A stretch of 64,000 nucleotides of DNA from Collinsella sp. GTDB taxonomy: Bacteria > Actinomycetota > Coriobacteriia > Coriobacteriales > Coriobacteriaceae. A program made the position numbers and the translations under genes. A model generated the notes under the pieces. It was given only the letters and a program-made list of their open reading frames with translations, had not been told where the DNA came from and did no database searches. This document shows positions 51,954 through 59,957 of this stretch, one piece after another; within the stretch, counting starts at the first letter, position 1, and each line of letters opens with the position of its first letter. Where the stretch lies: NCBI GenBank assembly GCA_018381235.1, contig JAGZSF010000012.1:22313-86312 (forward strand), written 5' to 3'.

Positions 51954-53144
51954 ATGAGTATCGTATTGTCACATACCACTGCAAAAGCGGTCTACCAGGC
52001 CGCGCATTCGGTGTCTGCGAAAGGCATCGAATCCTGTAGTCCTGCCGCGATTTACGGATCATGTCCCACCGGAACGCTCCTTGACGCAGCCACAGAATGG
52101 CTCACCAAAAATGATGTTTCCCTCGACGCAAATGATTCCCTCGAGGTGATGGTGTTTGATCGCAGGAATGCGCGCTATGCAATGAACTGTCAATGCCACG
52201 TTTCGTCAAAACGATTCTCGAACTCACGCTTTATAGAGCTTGAAGATGGCATCTTCATTGTTGGCGTTGAGCTTTGCGCACTTCAAGCCGCCACCTATCT
52301 CCCTTTTCGCGAACTGGTGGAGTACTACTTTGAATTGTGCAGCGCTTGCTCCCTTGGAACCGGCTCTTCCACCTCTTATAACGAGCGTTTCGCGCTCACC
52401 TCGACCGAGAGGTTAAAGCAGTTCTTTAATTCCATTACCAGATGCGACGGTTTGGCCCTTGCCCGAAAGGCGATCCAATGTGTACGCGACGGATGCCGGT
52501 CTCCCATGGAAACGGCATTTGTCATGATGCTAACGCTGCCCAAAAGCGAAGGAGGGCTTGGTATTAAGGGAATTGAGACCGATTACGAGGTGCAGGTCAC
52601 CGCCGCCGCAAAGAATCTCACGAGACGCAAAAAGTTCTTTATGGATGCGTATCTAAAGAAATCTCGCACAGACATTGAATACAACGGTTTCTATCATGAC
52701 GCGGAAGAAGACCGCGCCATCGATGAGGAACGCAAGAATGCGCTTGCGTCCATGGGATACGGAATCATCACCGTCAGCCGTTATTCCTTTATGCATGCCA
52801 GCTCTTTCGTTAGGGTCATGGAAGCAATCCAGCGGAAAGAGGGCGTACGCCCCTCGCGTCTACCAAAAGACTTTCAAATCATGCAAGAGGACCTGAGACA
52901 GTTTGTGCTCAGAAGGTTTATAGAAGAGAAAAGGCGAATTCAGAAGCAGCTTCGCCAGGATTCCGAAGAGCGCCAACGAATCGACCTCGAAAAAGCAACA
53001 CTCGAAGGCATCACGCTGGATGACCCGACAATTAATGAAGTTACAGCAATCGATGACATGCAGACAGTCGAATCCGACAGCCCATCATTTGCCCAAACAA
53101 GCAGCCTCGCGCCCGAGGGCAGGATCTTCGGGGCCGGAAGCTAG
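51954..53144 (+). CDS. Accessory protein with nuclease-like C-terminal segment
   Basis: A 396-residue protein that I do not recognise by name. Residues 170-275 resemble the AbiEi/DUF559 (Vsr-type, PD-(D/E)xK) arrangement: CRSPMETAFVMMLTLPKSEGGLGIKG, then DIEYNGFYHDAEEDRAIDEERKNALASMGYGIITVS, with E/D residues that could form a nuclease site. The N-terminal part has many Cys residues; the C-terminal 100 residues are a charged helix. G+C is lower than in its neighbours and codon use differs, which suggests transfer. A role in defence or toxin-antitoxin systems is possible by analogy but unproven. Confidence 0.6.
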   Translation: MSIVLSHTTAKAVYQAAHSVSAKGIESCSPAAIYGSCPTGTLLDAATEWLTKNDVSLDANDSLEVMVFDRRNARYAMNCQCHVSSKRFSNSRFIELEDGIFIVGVELCALQAATYLPFRELVEYYFELCSACSLGTGSSTSYNERFALTSTERLKQFFNSITRCDGLALARKAIQCVRDGCRSPMETAFVMMLTLPKSEGGLGIKGIETDYEVQVTAAAKNLTRRKKFFMDAYLKKSRTDIEYNGFYHDAEEDRAIDEERKNALASMGYGIITVSRYSFMHASSFVRVMEAIQRKEGVRPSRLPKDFQIMQEDLRQFVLRRFIEEKRRIQKQLRQDSEERQRIDLEKATLEGITLDDPTINEVTAIDDMQTVESDSPSFAQTSSLAPEGRIFGAGS

Positions 53145-53489
53145 ACCGGCTAACAAGGTGGGTACCCTAGCGATGTGCAAAATTGCGAGTATTCAGCAGG
53201 GTCGGCCCTCCAGCACCCACAAGTTAATCCAAATGAGAAACAAAGACGCTATCGAACGGGAACGTTAGGCAACACTTGAGGAAGATCTTATCTGTTTACC
53301 GCCCTTGGATAACTCTTGAGCGGCTTTATTTGGCCCGAAATAGATAAACAGACCCCCTATAGTTGCAGAATACTCCAATTTTTGCACGGCGCGGGGGCAC
53401 CCACCTCGGCATCGACTATCAAAACCGCTCAATCCGGAATCTCGTCCACTATTCCCCATCATTTTGTGCGATGAATTACTTAAACGTTA
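53145..53489. other. A+T-rich intergenic region
   Basis: About 345 bases upstream of the arsR promoter with no clear gene. An 8-bp inverted repeat tctgttta/taaacaga flanks about 45 bases near 53289-53350. Otherwise nothing was seen. Confidence 0.5.
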
Positions 53490-53550
53490 TTGACATATGA
53501 ACATACGCTCATATAATCGGAAGTAAGTTATTTGAGCGTATGTTCATATG
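53490..53550 (+). promoter_or_regulatory. arsR promoter with two ArsR/SmtB operators
   Basis: The promoter is near-perfect: TTGACA (53490-53495), 16-base spacer, TATAAT (53512-53517). Its spacer is itself the operator atatgaacatacgctcatat (53495-53514). A second copy in reverse, tgagcgtatgttcatatg, is at 53533-53550, so the two form an 18-bp perfect inverted repeat around the start site. The apo-repressor would block polymerase directly. Confidence 0.88.
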
Positions 53551-53563
53551 AAAGGATATTGCA

Positions 53564-53929
53564 ATGAGCATCCGCGTTGATGAAACGAAACCCGACACCG
53601 AGGCCACCGAGCCAGTGATCCCCACCACCTGCTCGCCCGAGGACCTTCCCGACGAGGAGCTTCTCTACGACCTCGCCGACCTGTTCAAGGTCTTCAGCGA
53701 CACCACGCGTATCAAGATCCTTTACGCCCTCATGGGCCGCGAGCTCTGCGTGGCAGACATCGCCGAAGCGACCGAAACCTCGCAGTCCGCGGTGTCGCAC
53801 CAGCTGCGCACACTCAAGCAGTCGCACCTGGTTAAATTCCGGCGCGACGGGCGCAATATCCTCTACTCGCTCGCCGACGACCACGTCTACACCATGCTCA
53901 ACCAGGGCATGAGCCATATCTGCGAATAG
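53564..53929 (+). CDS. ArsR/SmtB-family metalloregulator (CzrA-like)
   Basis: A 121-residue winged-helix repressor. The helix-turn-helix is ELCVADIAEATETSQSAVSHQLRTLKQSHLV (about 60-90). The alpha-5 zinc site matches SmtB/CzrA in spacing: D105, H107, H118 and E121. No alpha-3N cysteine pair of the CadC type is present. It therefore most likely senses zinc (or cobalt). It binds the two operators in its own promoter by inference, and a third at 54268-54287. GAAAGGA precedes the ATG. Confidence 0.92.
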   Translation: MSIRVDETKPDTEATEPVIPTTCSPEDLPDEELLYDLADLFKVFSDTTRIKILYALMGRELCVADIAEATETSQSAVSHQLRTLKQSHLVKFRRDGRNILYSLADDHVYTMLNQGMSHICE

Positions 53930-53991
53930 CAACCAACCACGGTACCAGCGCGGCCTGCACCCAAGCCGCAAAAACGGGAAAGGAACCCACC

Positions 53992-54210
53992 ATGAAAAAG
54001 CAGTACAAGCTCGATGAGATCGATTGCGCCAACTGTGCGCGCGAGCTTCAGGACGAGCTGGCCAAGCTCGAGGGCGTCAAATCCGTGTCCGTCAACTTTA
54101 TGACCCAGAAGCTGACGCTCGAGGCCGATGATGCTGAGTTCGACGAGGTGCTCAACCGCGTTGTTGAGTTTACGGCCGACGCCGAGCCGGACTGCGAGAT
54201 CATTCTCTAG
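53992..54210 (+). CDS. Heavy-metal-associated (HMA) domain protein
   Basis: A 72-residue free-standing HMA domain with the ferredoxin-like fold. The CxxC metal motif is C12-AN-C15 (IDCANCARELQDEL). The acidic surface in EADDAEFDEV and DAEPDCE is notable for a zinc or cadmium chaperone. The adjacent P-type ATPase lacks its own N-terminal HMA domain, so this protein may substitute for it. It lies between arsR and the ATPase gene in the same direction. GGAAAGGAA precedes the ATG. Confidence 0.9.
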   Translation: MKKQYKLDEIDCANCARELQDELAKLEGVKSVSVNFMTQKLTLEADDAEFDEVLNRVVEFTADAEPDCEIIL

Positions 54211-54267
54211 CCAAGGTTTACGCCAACCCGCAAGACCGCGCTTGCCGCGGCCTTTGCTCGCGAAATT

Positions 54268-54287
54268 ATATGAGCGAGTGTTCATAC
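54268..54287 (+). promoter_or_regulatory. Third ArsR/SmtB operator, before the ATPase gene
   Basis: atatgagcgagtgttcatac matches the sites at 53495-53514 and 53533-53550 (consensus atatgaRCgNNtgttcatat). It lies 24 bases before the ATPase ATG, so the ATPase can be controlled separately from the arsR-HMA transcript. Confidence 0.8.
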
Positions 54288-54310
54288 ATTCAAATGGGAG
54301 GATACGAGTC

Positions 54311-56263
54311 ATGGCCACCGCCGACCCCAAAAAGAAAAAGAAGAAGCGCAAGAAAAAAGAATCACTCGAGCATAAGCGCAACCGCATCCTGGTAGCACTG
54401 GGCATTTTTGCGGTGGTGTATGCCCTCGACGAACTCGGTGCCCTTACCGCCGCATTCGGTACCCCGGGTGACATCTACGCCAGCTTCGTGCTGTTCCTGG
54501 TGCCGTTCCTAATTGCCGGCTACGACGTGCTCCAGAAGGCGTTCAACAACATCCGCCGCGGCAAGGCCTTCGACGAGAGCTTCCTCATGGCCGTCGCGAC
54601 CATCGGCGCGTTTGCCATGGTGCTCTTCCCCGATACCGACCCGCACATGGCCGAAGGCGCCGCCGTCATGCTGTTCTACCAGGTTGGCGAGCTGTTTCAG
54701 GCGTACGCCGTGGGCAAGAGCCGCAAGTCGATCAGTGCCATGATGGACATCGCGCCCGACTACGCTAACGTCGAGCAGCCCGACGGCACACTCGAGCAGG
54801 TCTTCCCCGATGACATCGCGGTCGGCACCGTGATCGTGGTCAAGCCCGGCGAGCGCGTGCCTATCGACGGCGTCATCGTCGAGGGCGAAACCCAGCTCGA
54901 CACCGCCGCCCTTACCGGTGAGTCGGTCCCCCGCCCGGCCAAAACCGGAGACGATATCATCAGCGGCTGCATCAACATGACGGGGCTCATCCACGTGCGC
55001 ACCACCAAGCCCTTTGGCGAGTCCACCGTCGCACGCGTCCTGGAGCTCGTGGAAAATGCCAGCGAAAAGAAGGCGCGCACTGAGAACTTTATCACGCGCT
55101 TCGCCCGCGTCTACACGCCCGCCGTCACCGGCGCTGCCGCGGTGCTCGCGCTTGGCGGCGGCTTGGTCACCGGCGCCTGGTCCGACTGGATCCTGCGCGG
55201 CCTGACCTTCCTGGTCGTCAGCTGCCCGTGCGCGCTCGTGATCAGCGTGCCGCTCAGCTTCTTTGGCGGCATCGGCGGCGCATCCAAACTAGGCGTTCTC
55301 ATCAAGGGTTCTAACTACCTCGAAACGCTCGCCGACGTGGACACCGTCGTCTTCGACAAAACCGGCACGCTCACCAACGGCACGTTTTCGGTCGTGGCGG
55401 TGCACCCCGAGTCTGGCTATACCGAGCAGTCGTTGCTCGAGGTCGCAGCCCTTGCGGAGTCGTTCTCCGATCACCCCATCGCGCAGTCCGTGCGCGCCGC
55501 CTACCATGGCGAGGTCGACCCCAAGCGCGTAAGCGACTCCACCAACGACGCGGGCCATGGCGTGACGGCAACCATCGACGGCAAGCACGTCGTCGTTGGC
55601 AATGCCAAGATGCTTGCTGCGGCCGGTATCGACGCTCCCAATTGCGAGGTTGTCGGCACAATCCTCCACGTGCTCGTTGACGGCGTGTACGCCGGCCACA
55701 TCGTGATTGCAGACACCGTTAAGGCCGATGCCGAGCAGACGATCCGCGACCTGCACGCCGCCGGCGTCAAGCGCACCGTCATGCTCACGGGCGACCGCGA
55801 GGAAGTGGCTGCTGCGGTGGCCAAGCAGCTGGGGCTCGACGAGTTCCACGCGCAGCTGCTGCCGGGCGACAAGGTCGAGCGCGTCGAGGCATTGCTGGCA
55901 GCCGAATCGGGCAAGGGCAAGCTCGCCTTTGTCGGCGACGGCATCAACGATGCGCCCGTGCTCACCCGCGCGGACGTTGGCATTGCCATGGGCGCTATGG
56001 GTTCCGACGCCGCGATTGGGGCCGCCGACGTTGTGCTCATGGACGACAAGCCGTCCAACATTTCCCGCGCGATCCGCGTGGCACGAAAGACCATGGCGAT
56101 TGTCTGGCAGAACATCATCTTTGCGCTGGGTATTAAGTTTCTGATTCTGGTGCTTGCGGCACTGGGCATCGCCAACATGTGGCTTGCCGTGTTCGGCGAC
56201 GTAGGCGTGGCGATCATCGCCATCCTGAACGCCATGCGCGCGATGGGTGTCAAGAACCTGTAG
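54311..56263 (+). CDS. P1B-type heavy-metal-transporting ATPase (Zn/Cd type)
   Basis: A 650-residue export ATPase. The N-terminus is a polylysine block (KKKKKKRKKK) in place of an HMA domain. Helices M1-M3 fill residues 28-110. TGES (about 199), the metal-channel motif C305-P-C307 (SCPCALV), the phosphorylated D349 (DKTGT), the HP motif SDHPIAQ, GDGINDAP (about 540) and two C-terminal helices are all present. CPC with conserved K in the following helices and D near the last helix (GDVGVA) suggests P1B-2 (zinc, cadmium, lead). The start is set by GGGAGG nine bases before ATG 54311. Confidence 0.95.
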   Translation: MATADPKKKKKKRKKKESLEHKRNRILVALGIFAVVYALDELGALTAAFGTPGDIYASFVLFLVPFLIAGYDVLQKAFNNIRRGKAFDESFLMAVATIGAFAMVLFPDTDPHMAEGAAVMLFYQVGELFQAYAVGKSRKSISAMMDIAPDYANVEQPDGTLEQVFPDDIAVGTVIVVKPGERVPIDGVIVEGETQLDTAALTGESVPRPAKTGDDIISGCINMTGLIHVRTTKPFGESTVARVLELVENASEKKARTENFITRFARVYTPAVTGAAAVLALGGGLVTGAWSDWILRGLTFLVVSCPCALVISVPLSFFGGIGGASKLGVLIKGSNYLETLADVDTVVFDKTGTLTNGTFSVVAVHPESGYTEQSLLEVAALAESFSDHPIAQSVRAAYHGEVDPKRVSDSTNDAGHGVTATIDGKHVVVGNAKMLAAAGIDAPNCEVVGTILHVLVDGVYAGHIVIADTVKADAEQTIRDLHAAGVKRTVMLTGDREEVAAAVAKQLGLDEFHAQLLPGDKVERVEALLAAESGKGKLAFVGDGINDAPVLTRADVGIAMGAMGSDAAIGAADVVLMDDKPSNISRAIRVARKTMAIVWQNIIFALGIKFLILVLAALGIANMWLAVFGDVGVAIIAILNAMRAMGVKNL

Positions 56264-56283
56264 CGTTCGTGGGCTGTCCGGCC

Positions 56284-56399
56284 GGGACCGGGCTTGGTTT
56301 TGAAAACGTCCTCGCGCATGAGGCCCGTCTTTCCTGCTCCTGCGGAGCAACGGAAAGACGGGTCTCGTGCGGAATATTTTCAAAACCAAGCCCGGCCCC
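56284..56399. repeat. Long imperfect hairpin element D
   Basis: The outer arms 56284-56306 and 56377-56399 are complementary at 22 of 23 positions (gggaccgggcttggttttga type). The arms continue inward through cgcgcatgag/ctcgtgcg (partly G-U), then gcccgtctttcc/ggaaagacgggt and gctcc/ggagc. In all about 56-base arms with only small interruptions. It sits between the convergent ATPase and MntR-like genes, so it could end both transcripts, but no T-run follows either foot. Confidence 0.8.
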
Positions 56400-56543
56400 G
56401 ACCTGCGTTGACACAGCTGGCGGTTCTTGGGCACCGCTTGCTGGTGGGGTTCCTTGTCTGAGTTGGACTTAGTTGGTGGGACCACTCGTCTCGGTCGCTG
56501 TCCCGCACCGTTCCGGCGCGGGAGGCGCGCCGCTGCGGGAGTG

Positions 56544-56933
56544 CTAGTCGGTCATTGTTGGCGCCGAAGCACCGTCCCGCCCCAGCATCGATCTTAGCTT
56601 CTCAAAGCTCTCCTCGCTCAGGCAGTGCTCCATGTGGCAGCCCTCTTGCGACGCGACCTCAGCCGAAACACCCGCATCCTCCAGCAGCCCCATGAAAAAG
56701 CAGTGACGCTCCCACATTTGACGAGCGACCTCCAGACCACGCTCCGTCAGATGAACATCTCGCTTGCCCATTTCGACGTAGCCGTTGTTCTCCAACGTCG
56801 CCATAGCTTTTGAAACGCTTGCCTTAGTTACGCCAAGGTACTCTGCAACATCAATCGAGCGCACGATGCCCTGACGTTGCGACAGAACGTAGATCGATTC
56901 GAGATAGTCTTCTCCGGATTCACGCAGGGCCAT
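56544..56933 (-). CDS. DtxR/MntR-family metal-dependent repressor
   Basis: A 129-residue repressor. The N-terminal winged helix is DYLESIYVLSQRQGIVRSIDVAEYLGVTKASVSKAMATLENNGYVEM (about 8-55). The metal-binding and dimer domain has LTERGLEVARQMWERHCFFMGLLEDAGVSAEVASQEGCHMEHCLSEESFEKL, with H, E, C and H residues as in MntR. There is no SH3 domain, as in MntR rather than DtxR/IdeR. Start 56933 follows GAAAGGCGG. It is convergent with the metal-ATPase gene. Confidence 0.88.
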   Translation of the reverse strand: MALRESGEDYLESIYVLSQRQGIVRSIDVAEYLGVTKASVSKAMATLENNGYVEMGKRDVHLTERGLEVARQMWERHCFFMGLLEDAGVSAEVASQEGCHMEHCLSEESFEKLRSMLGRDGASAPTMTD

Positions 56934-56958
56934 GGGCCGCCTTTCGCGATGATTGCTA

Positions 56959-57039
56959 GTTAGCCGTTGGATACTTTCCACGGCTTACTTTACCGCAAAA
57001 GTTGCCCATGTCTTACTACTTTGCCTAAAAGTTAGCCGT
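56959..57039 (-). promoter_or_regulatory. Regulatory region of the MntR-like gene
   Basis: gttagccgt occurs twice (56959-56967 and 57031-57039). Between them agttgcccatgtcttact (57000-57017) resembles the dyad at 50553-50570. Together they suggest autoregulation. The -10 and -35 are not clear. Confidence 0.4.
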
Positions 57040-57085
57040 GTTTCACAAAACGAGCGGGACGAAAACAAAATGGGAACACGCCCCG

Positions 57086-57109
57086 CAAGGAGTGTCCCCA
57101 AGTGCCGGA
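57086..57109. repeat. tgccggcac-type repeat (R3), copy 3, truncated
   Basis: It has aaggagtgtcccc and aagtgccgga, the left half of the unit seen at 23510-23559. Confidence 0.65.
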
Positions 57110-57115
57110 TCGCAG

Positions 57116-57886
57116 CTACACGAGTCCAAAGTGCTTCGCGGCGTTGTAGATGCCGTCATCGTCTACGGCGGTCGTAACGTAGGTCGCTGCGGCCTTCACA
57201 GTCTCCTGCGCGTTGCCCATGGCCACACTAGTGTCCACGGCGGCAAACATCGACAGGTCGTTCTCGCCGTCGCCAAAGGCAATCGCCTCGCTCGCGTCGA
57301 TGCCCAGGCGCTCCAGCGTCGCCGCCACGCCCAGGTCCTTGCCGCCGTTAGCGGGAATAATGTCACAGAACAGGTCGCACCAGCGCGTGGTGAGCGAATG
57401 CGACACGGCATCGGTCACGATATGCTCGTCGTCAGGGTCCACAAAGGCGCAAAACTGGTAGACCGGTGCGTCAAAGGCGTGCTCAAACGGCTCCTCGTGG
57501 TAGACGATTCCCGCGTTGCTGCCAGCCGTCACCACGCGCTCGGACAGGCGGTTCACAAACGAGTTCTCGCCCTGCATGCACAGCGAGTCGTAGCGCCCCT
57601 GCGCCACCTGGTCCACAATCACCGCGACGTCGTCCGAATCGATCGGGCAGCTGCGGTAAACCCCCTCGGCATCAAAGCAGTGCTGGCCCGAAAGCGTAAT
57701 GTACGCATCCCAGCCCAGGTCGAACAGCCAGTCCGGCATCTGGTAGGTCGGACGGCCCGTGGCGATCACGCACGCGATCCCCTGCTCGTGAAAGCTGTCG
57801 AGCACCTGCTGCGCCGACGCCGGAATCCGGTGGGTCTTAAAGCTCAGCAGCGTGCCGTCGATATCGAAAAACGCGGCTTTGATCAT
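57116..57886 (-). CDS. HAD-superfamily Cof-type phosphatase
   Basis: A 256-residue HAD phosphatase of the Cof (IIB) type. Motif I is FFDIDGTLLSF (about 6-16, nucleophile D8, acid D10), motif II is VIATGRPT (about 40-47), and motif III/IV is GGKDLG and AFGDGENDLSMF (about 205-216). Between them is the alpha/beta cap. Substrate is probably a sugar phosphate or related compound. It ends only six bases before the ABC-F gene begins its 3' end, in the same direction, so an operon with that gene is likely. Confidence 0.9.
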   Translation of the reverse strand: MIKAAFFDIDGTLLSFKTHRIPASAQQVLDSFHEQGIACVIATGRPTYQMPDWLFDLGWDAYITLSGQHCFDAEGVYRSCPIDSDDVAVIVDQVAQGRYDSLCMQGENSFVNRLSERVVTAGSNAGIVYHEEPFEHAFDAPVYQFCAFVDPDDEHIVTDAVSHSLTTRWCDLFCDIIPANGGKDLGVAATLERLGIDASEAIAFGDGENDLSMFAAVDTSVAMGNAQETVKAAATYVTTAVDDDGIYNAAKHFGLV

Positions 57887-57892
57887 TCTCGC

Positions 57893-59752
57893 CTACTCCT
57901 CGCCCTCGAGCTTTTCGCTCGCCTCGAGCCACGCCATCTCCAGCTCGTCCATGGCAGCGTGAGCCTCGTCGATCTTTGCCTGCTGCTCGCCGAGCGCCGT
58001 GTAGTTGGTGGGATCGACTTGGGCCATTGCTGCCTCGGCCTCCTCAACGCGGGTGCGCTGCGTCTCCATCTTGCGCTCGAGCGAACTCACCTCGCGGCGG
58101 AGCTTCTGGCGCTCGGCGTTGGACAGGCCGTTGGGCTGACCGCTCGACTTGGGCTTTTCGGCCGCAGCTGCCGCGGCACCGGTGTCGAACGTGCCGGTCT
58201 TGGCGCTCGGCGCGCCCACGGGCTCGCCCTCGGCGGTAGCGTTGCACAGGCGCAGGTACTGGTCCACGCCACCGGGCATATGCGTCAGGTGGCCGTCGAG
58301 CAGCGCCCACTGCTGGTCGGTCACGCGCTCCATCAAAAAGCGGTCGTGCGTCACCAGGATCAGCGTGCCGGGCCAGCCGTCCAGCAGGTCCTCGACAATC
58401 GCGAGCATGTCGGTATCCAGGTCGTTGCCCGGCTCGTCCAGGATGAGCACGTTGGGCTCGTCCAGAATCGTCAGCAACAGCGACAGGCGACGGCGCTGAC
58501 CGCCCGAAAGATCGCCGATGCGGCTCCAGAGCTGCTGCGTCGTAAAGCCCAGACGCTCGCAGAGCTTCTCGGGCGAAGTCTCCTTGCCGTCGATGACGTA
58601 GTACTTCTTATAGTTGCCGAGCACCTCGCGGATCGTGTCGCCCATGTAGGGCTTGAGCTCCTCGAGCTGCTGCGACAGCACGCCAAAGCGCACTGTCTGG
58701 CCAATCTTCACGCGGCCGCGCGTGGGTTCAATCTTGCCCTGGATCACGTCAAGCAGCGTCGACTTGCCAGCGCCATTCTCACCCAAAAGACCATAGCGGT
58801 CGCCCGCACCAATGAGCCAGGTCACATCGGAGAGCACCTGCTTGGGCGCGCCGCCGGCATCCGCATAGCCGGCGTCCACGTCGACCACGTCGATAACCTG
58901 CTTGCCTAGGCGGCTCACGGCGAGGCGCTTGAGCTCCAGCTCGTCACGCACGGGCGGCACGTCGGCGATCAGCTCGCGAGCGGCATCAACACGAAACTTG
59001 GGCTTGGTGGAACGCGCCTGGGCGCCGCGGCTCAGCCACGCGAGCTCCTTGCGCGCCATGTTGCGACGGCGCTCCTCGGTAACCGCGGCCATGCGGTCGC
59101 GCTCCACGCGCTGCAGGATATATGCGGAGTAACCGCCCTCGAAGGGATCGACCTGGCCGTCGTGGACCTCCCACATACTGGTGCAGACCTCGTCCAAGAA
59201 CCAACGGTCATGCGTGACCACGAGCATGGCGCCCTGGCCACGCTGCCAGCGGGCCTTTAAGTGACGCGCGAGCCAGTTGATGGTGCGCATGTCCAGGTGG
59301 TTGGTGGGCTCGTCGAGCATGAGCACGTCGTAGTCGCCGATCAGCAGGCGCGCGAGGTCCACGCGACGGCGCTGGCCGCCCGAAAGCTCGCCCACCGTGC
59401 CCTCCCAGGGCACATCGCTAATAAGGCCGGCCAGAATCTGGCGCGTGCGGGGGCTCGACGCCCACTCGTACTCGGGCGTGTCGCCCACGACGGCATGATG
59501 CACGGTGTCGGTATCGACCAGGTTGTCCTTTTGGCCGAGCAGACCGATCGTGGTGCCGCGACGGTGCGTCACGCGCCCGTCATCGGGCTCCAGCGTGCCG
59601 GCGAGCACGCTCAGCAGCGTCGACTTGCCGTCGCCGTTTTTGCCGACAATACCAATGCGGTCGCCCTCGCCCACGCCGAGCGTCACGCTATCGAAAATAT
59701 GCTTGGTGGGAAACTCTAGGCTGACGGAATCGCATCCCAAAAGAATCGCCAT
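57893..59752 (-). CDS. ABC-F ATPase (Uup-like)
   Basis: A 619-residue soluble ABC-F protein with two ATPase domains. The first has GIVGKNGDGKSTLL (about 36-49), LSGGQRRRVDLARLL and LMLDEPTNHLDM; the second has GLLGENGAGKSTLLDVI (about 320-336), LSGGQRRRLSLLL and LILDEPGNDLD (Gly replaces Thr). A linker around 240-290 (MARKELAWLSRGAQARSTKPKFR) is the interdomain arm. The C-terminal coiled coil (about 555-619) is typical of Uup, which acts on ribosomes or DNA structures. AAGGAGCAGG precedes ATG 59752. Confidence 0.92.
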   Translation of the reverse strand: MAILLGCDSVSLEFPTKHIFDSVTLGVGEGDRIGIVGKNGDGKSTLLSVLAGTLEPDDGRVTHRRGTTIGLLGQKDNLVDTDTVHHAVVGDTPEYEWASSPRTRQILAGLISDVPWEGTVGELSGGQRRRVDLARLLIGDYDVLMLDEPTNHLDMRTINWLARHLKARWQRGQGAMLVVTHDRWFLDEVCTSMWEVHDGQVDPFEGGYSAYILQRVERDRMAAVTEERRRNMARKELAWLSRGAQARSTKPKFRVDAARELIADVPPVRDELELKRLAVSRLGKQVIDVVDVDAGYADAGGAPKQVLSDVTWLIGAGDRYGLLGENGAGKSTLLDVIQGKIEPTRGRVKIGQTVRFGVLSQQLEELKPYMGDTIREVLGNYKKYYVIDGKETSPEKLCERLGFTTQQLWSRIGDLSGGQRRRLSLLLTILDEPNVLILDEPGNDLDTDMLAIVEDLLDGWPGTLILVTHDRFLMERVTDQQWALLDGHLTHMPGGVDQYLRLCNATAEGEPVGAPSAKTGTFDTGAAAAAAEKPKSSGQPNGLSNAERQKLRREVSSLERKMETQRTRVEEAEAAMAQVDPTNYTALGEQQAKIDEAHAAMDELEMAWLEASEKLEGEE

Positions 59753-59810
59753 ATGCCCTGCTCCTTCGTAGAAATTCAACGTTGTCCATGATAGCAGCGA
59801 GCCCCACCCC

Positions 59811-59847
59811 AAACCACCACGAAGGCGCCTGTCCCCTTTGTGGCGGT
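59811..59847. repeat. R1 palindromic repeat, copy 8 (degenerate, inverted loop)
   Basis: The arms aaaccaccacgaagg and cccctttgtggcggt are largely complementary, and the loop is cgcctgt. It lies in the promoter region of the ABC-F gene. Confidence 0.75.
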
Positions 59848-59863
59848 CGTTTCGGTCGCAGAG

Positions 59864-59902
59864 CAAAAAGGCGGGCCATCTCCCAAAAGAGATGACCCGC
59901 CT
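59864..59902 (-). terminator. Terminator of the pst operon
   Basis: On the minus strand aggcgggtcatctc pairs with gagatggcccgcct (one G-T pair), followed by T5. Confidence 0.92.
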
Positions 59903-59957
59903 CTCCAATCAGTCCCGCGGCAACCGTGGCCGCCGCGGGCCTCAAGCATGTCCCGGA

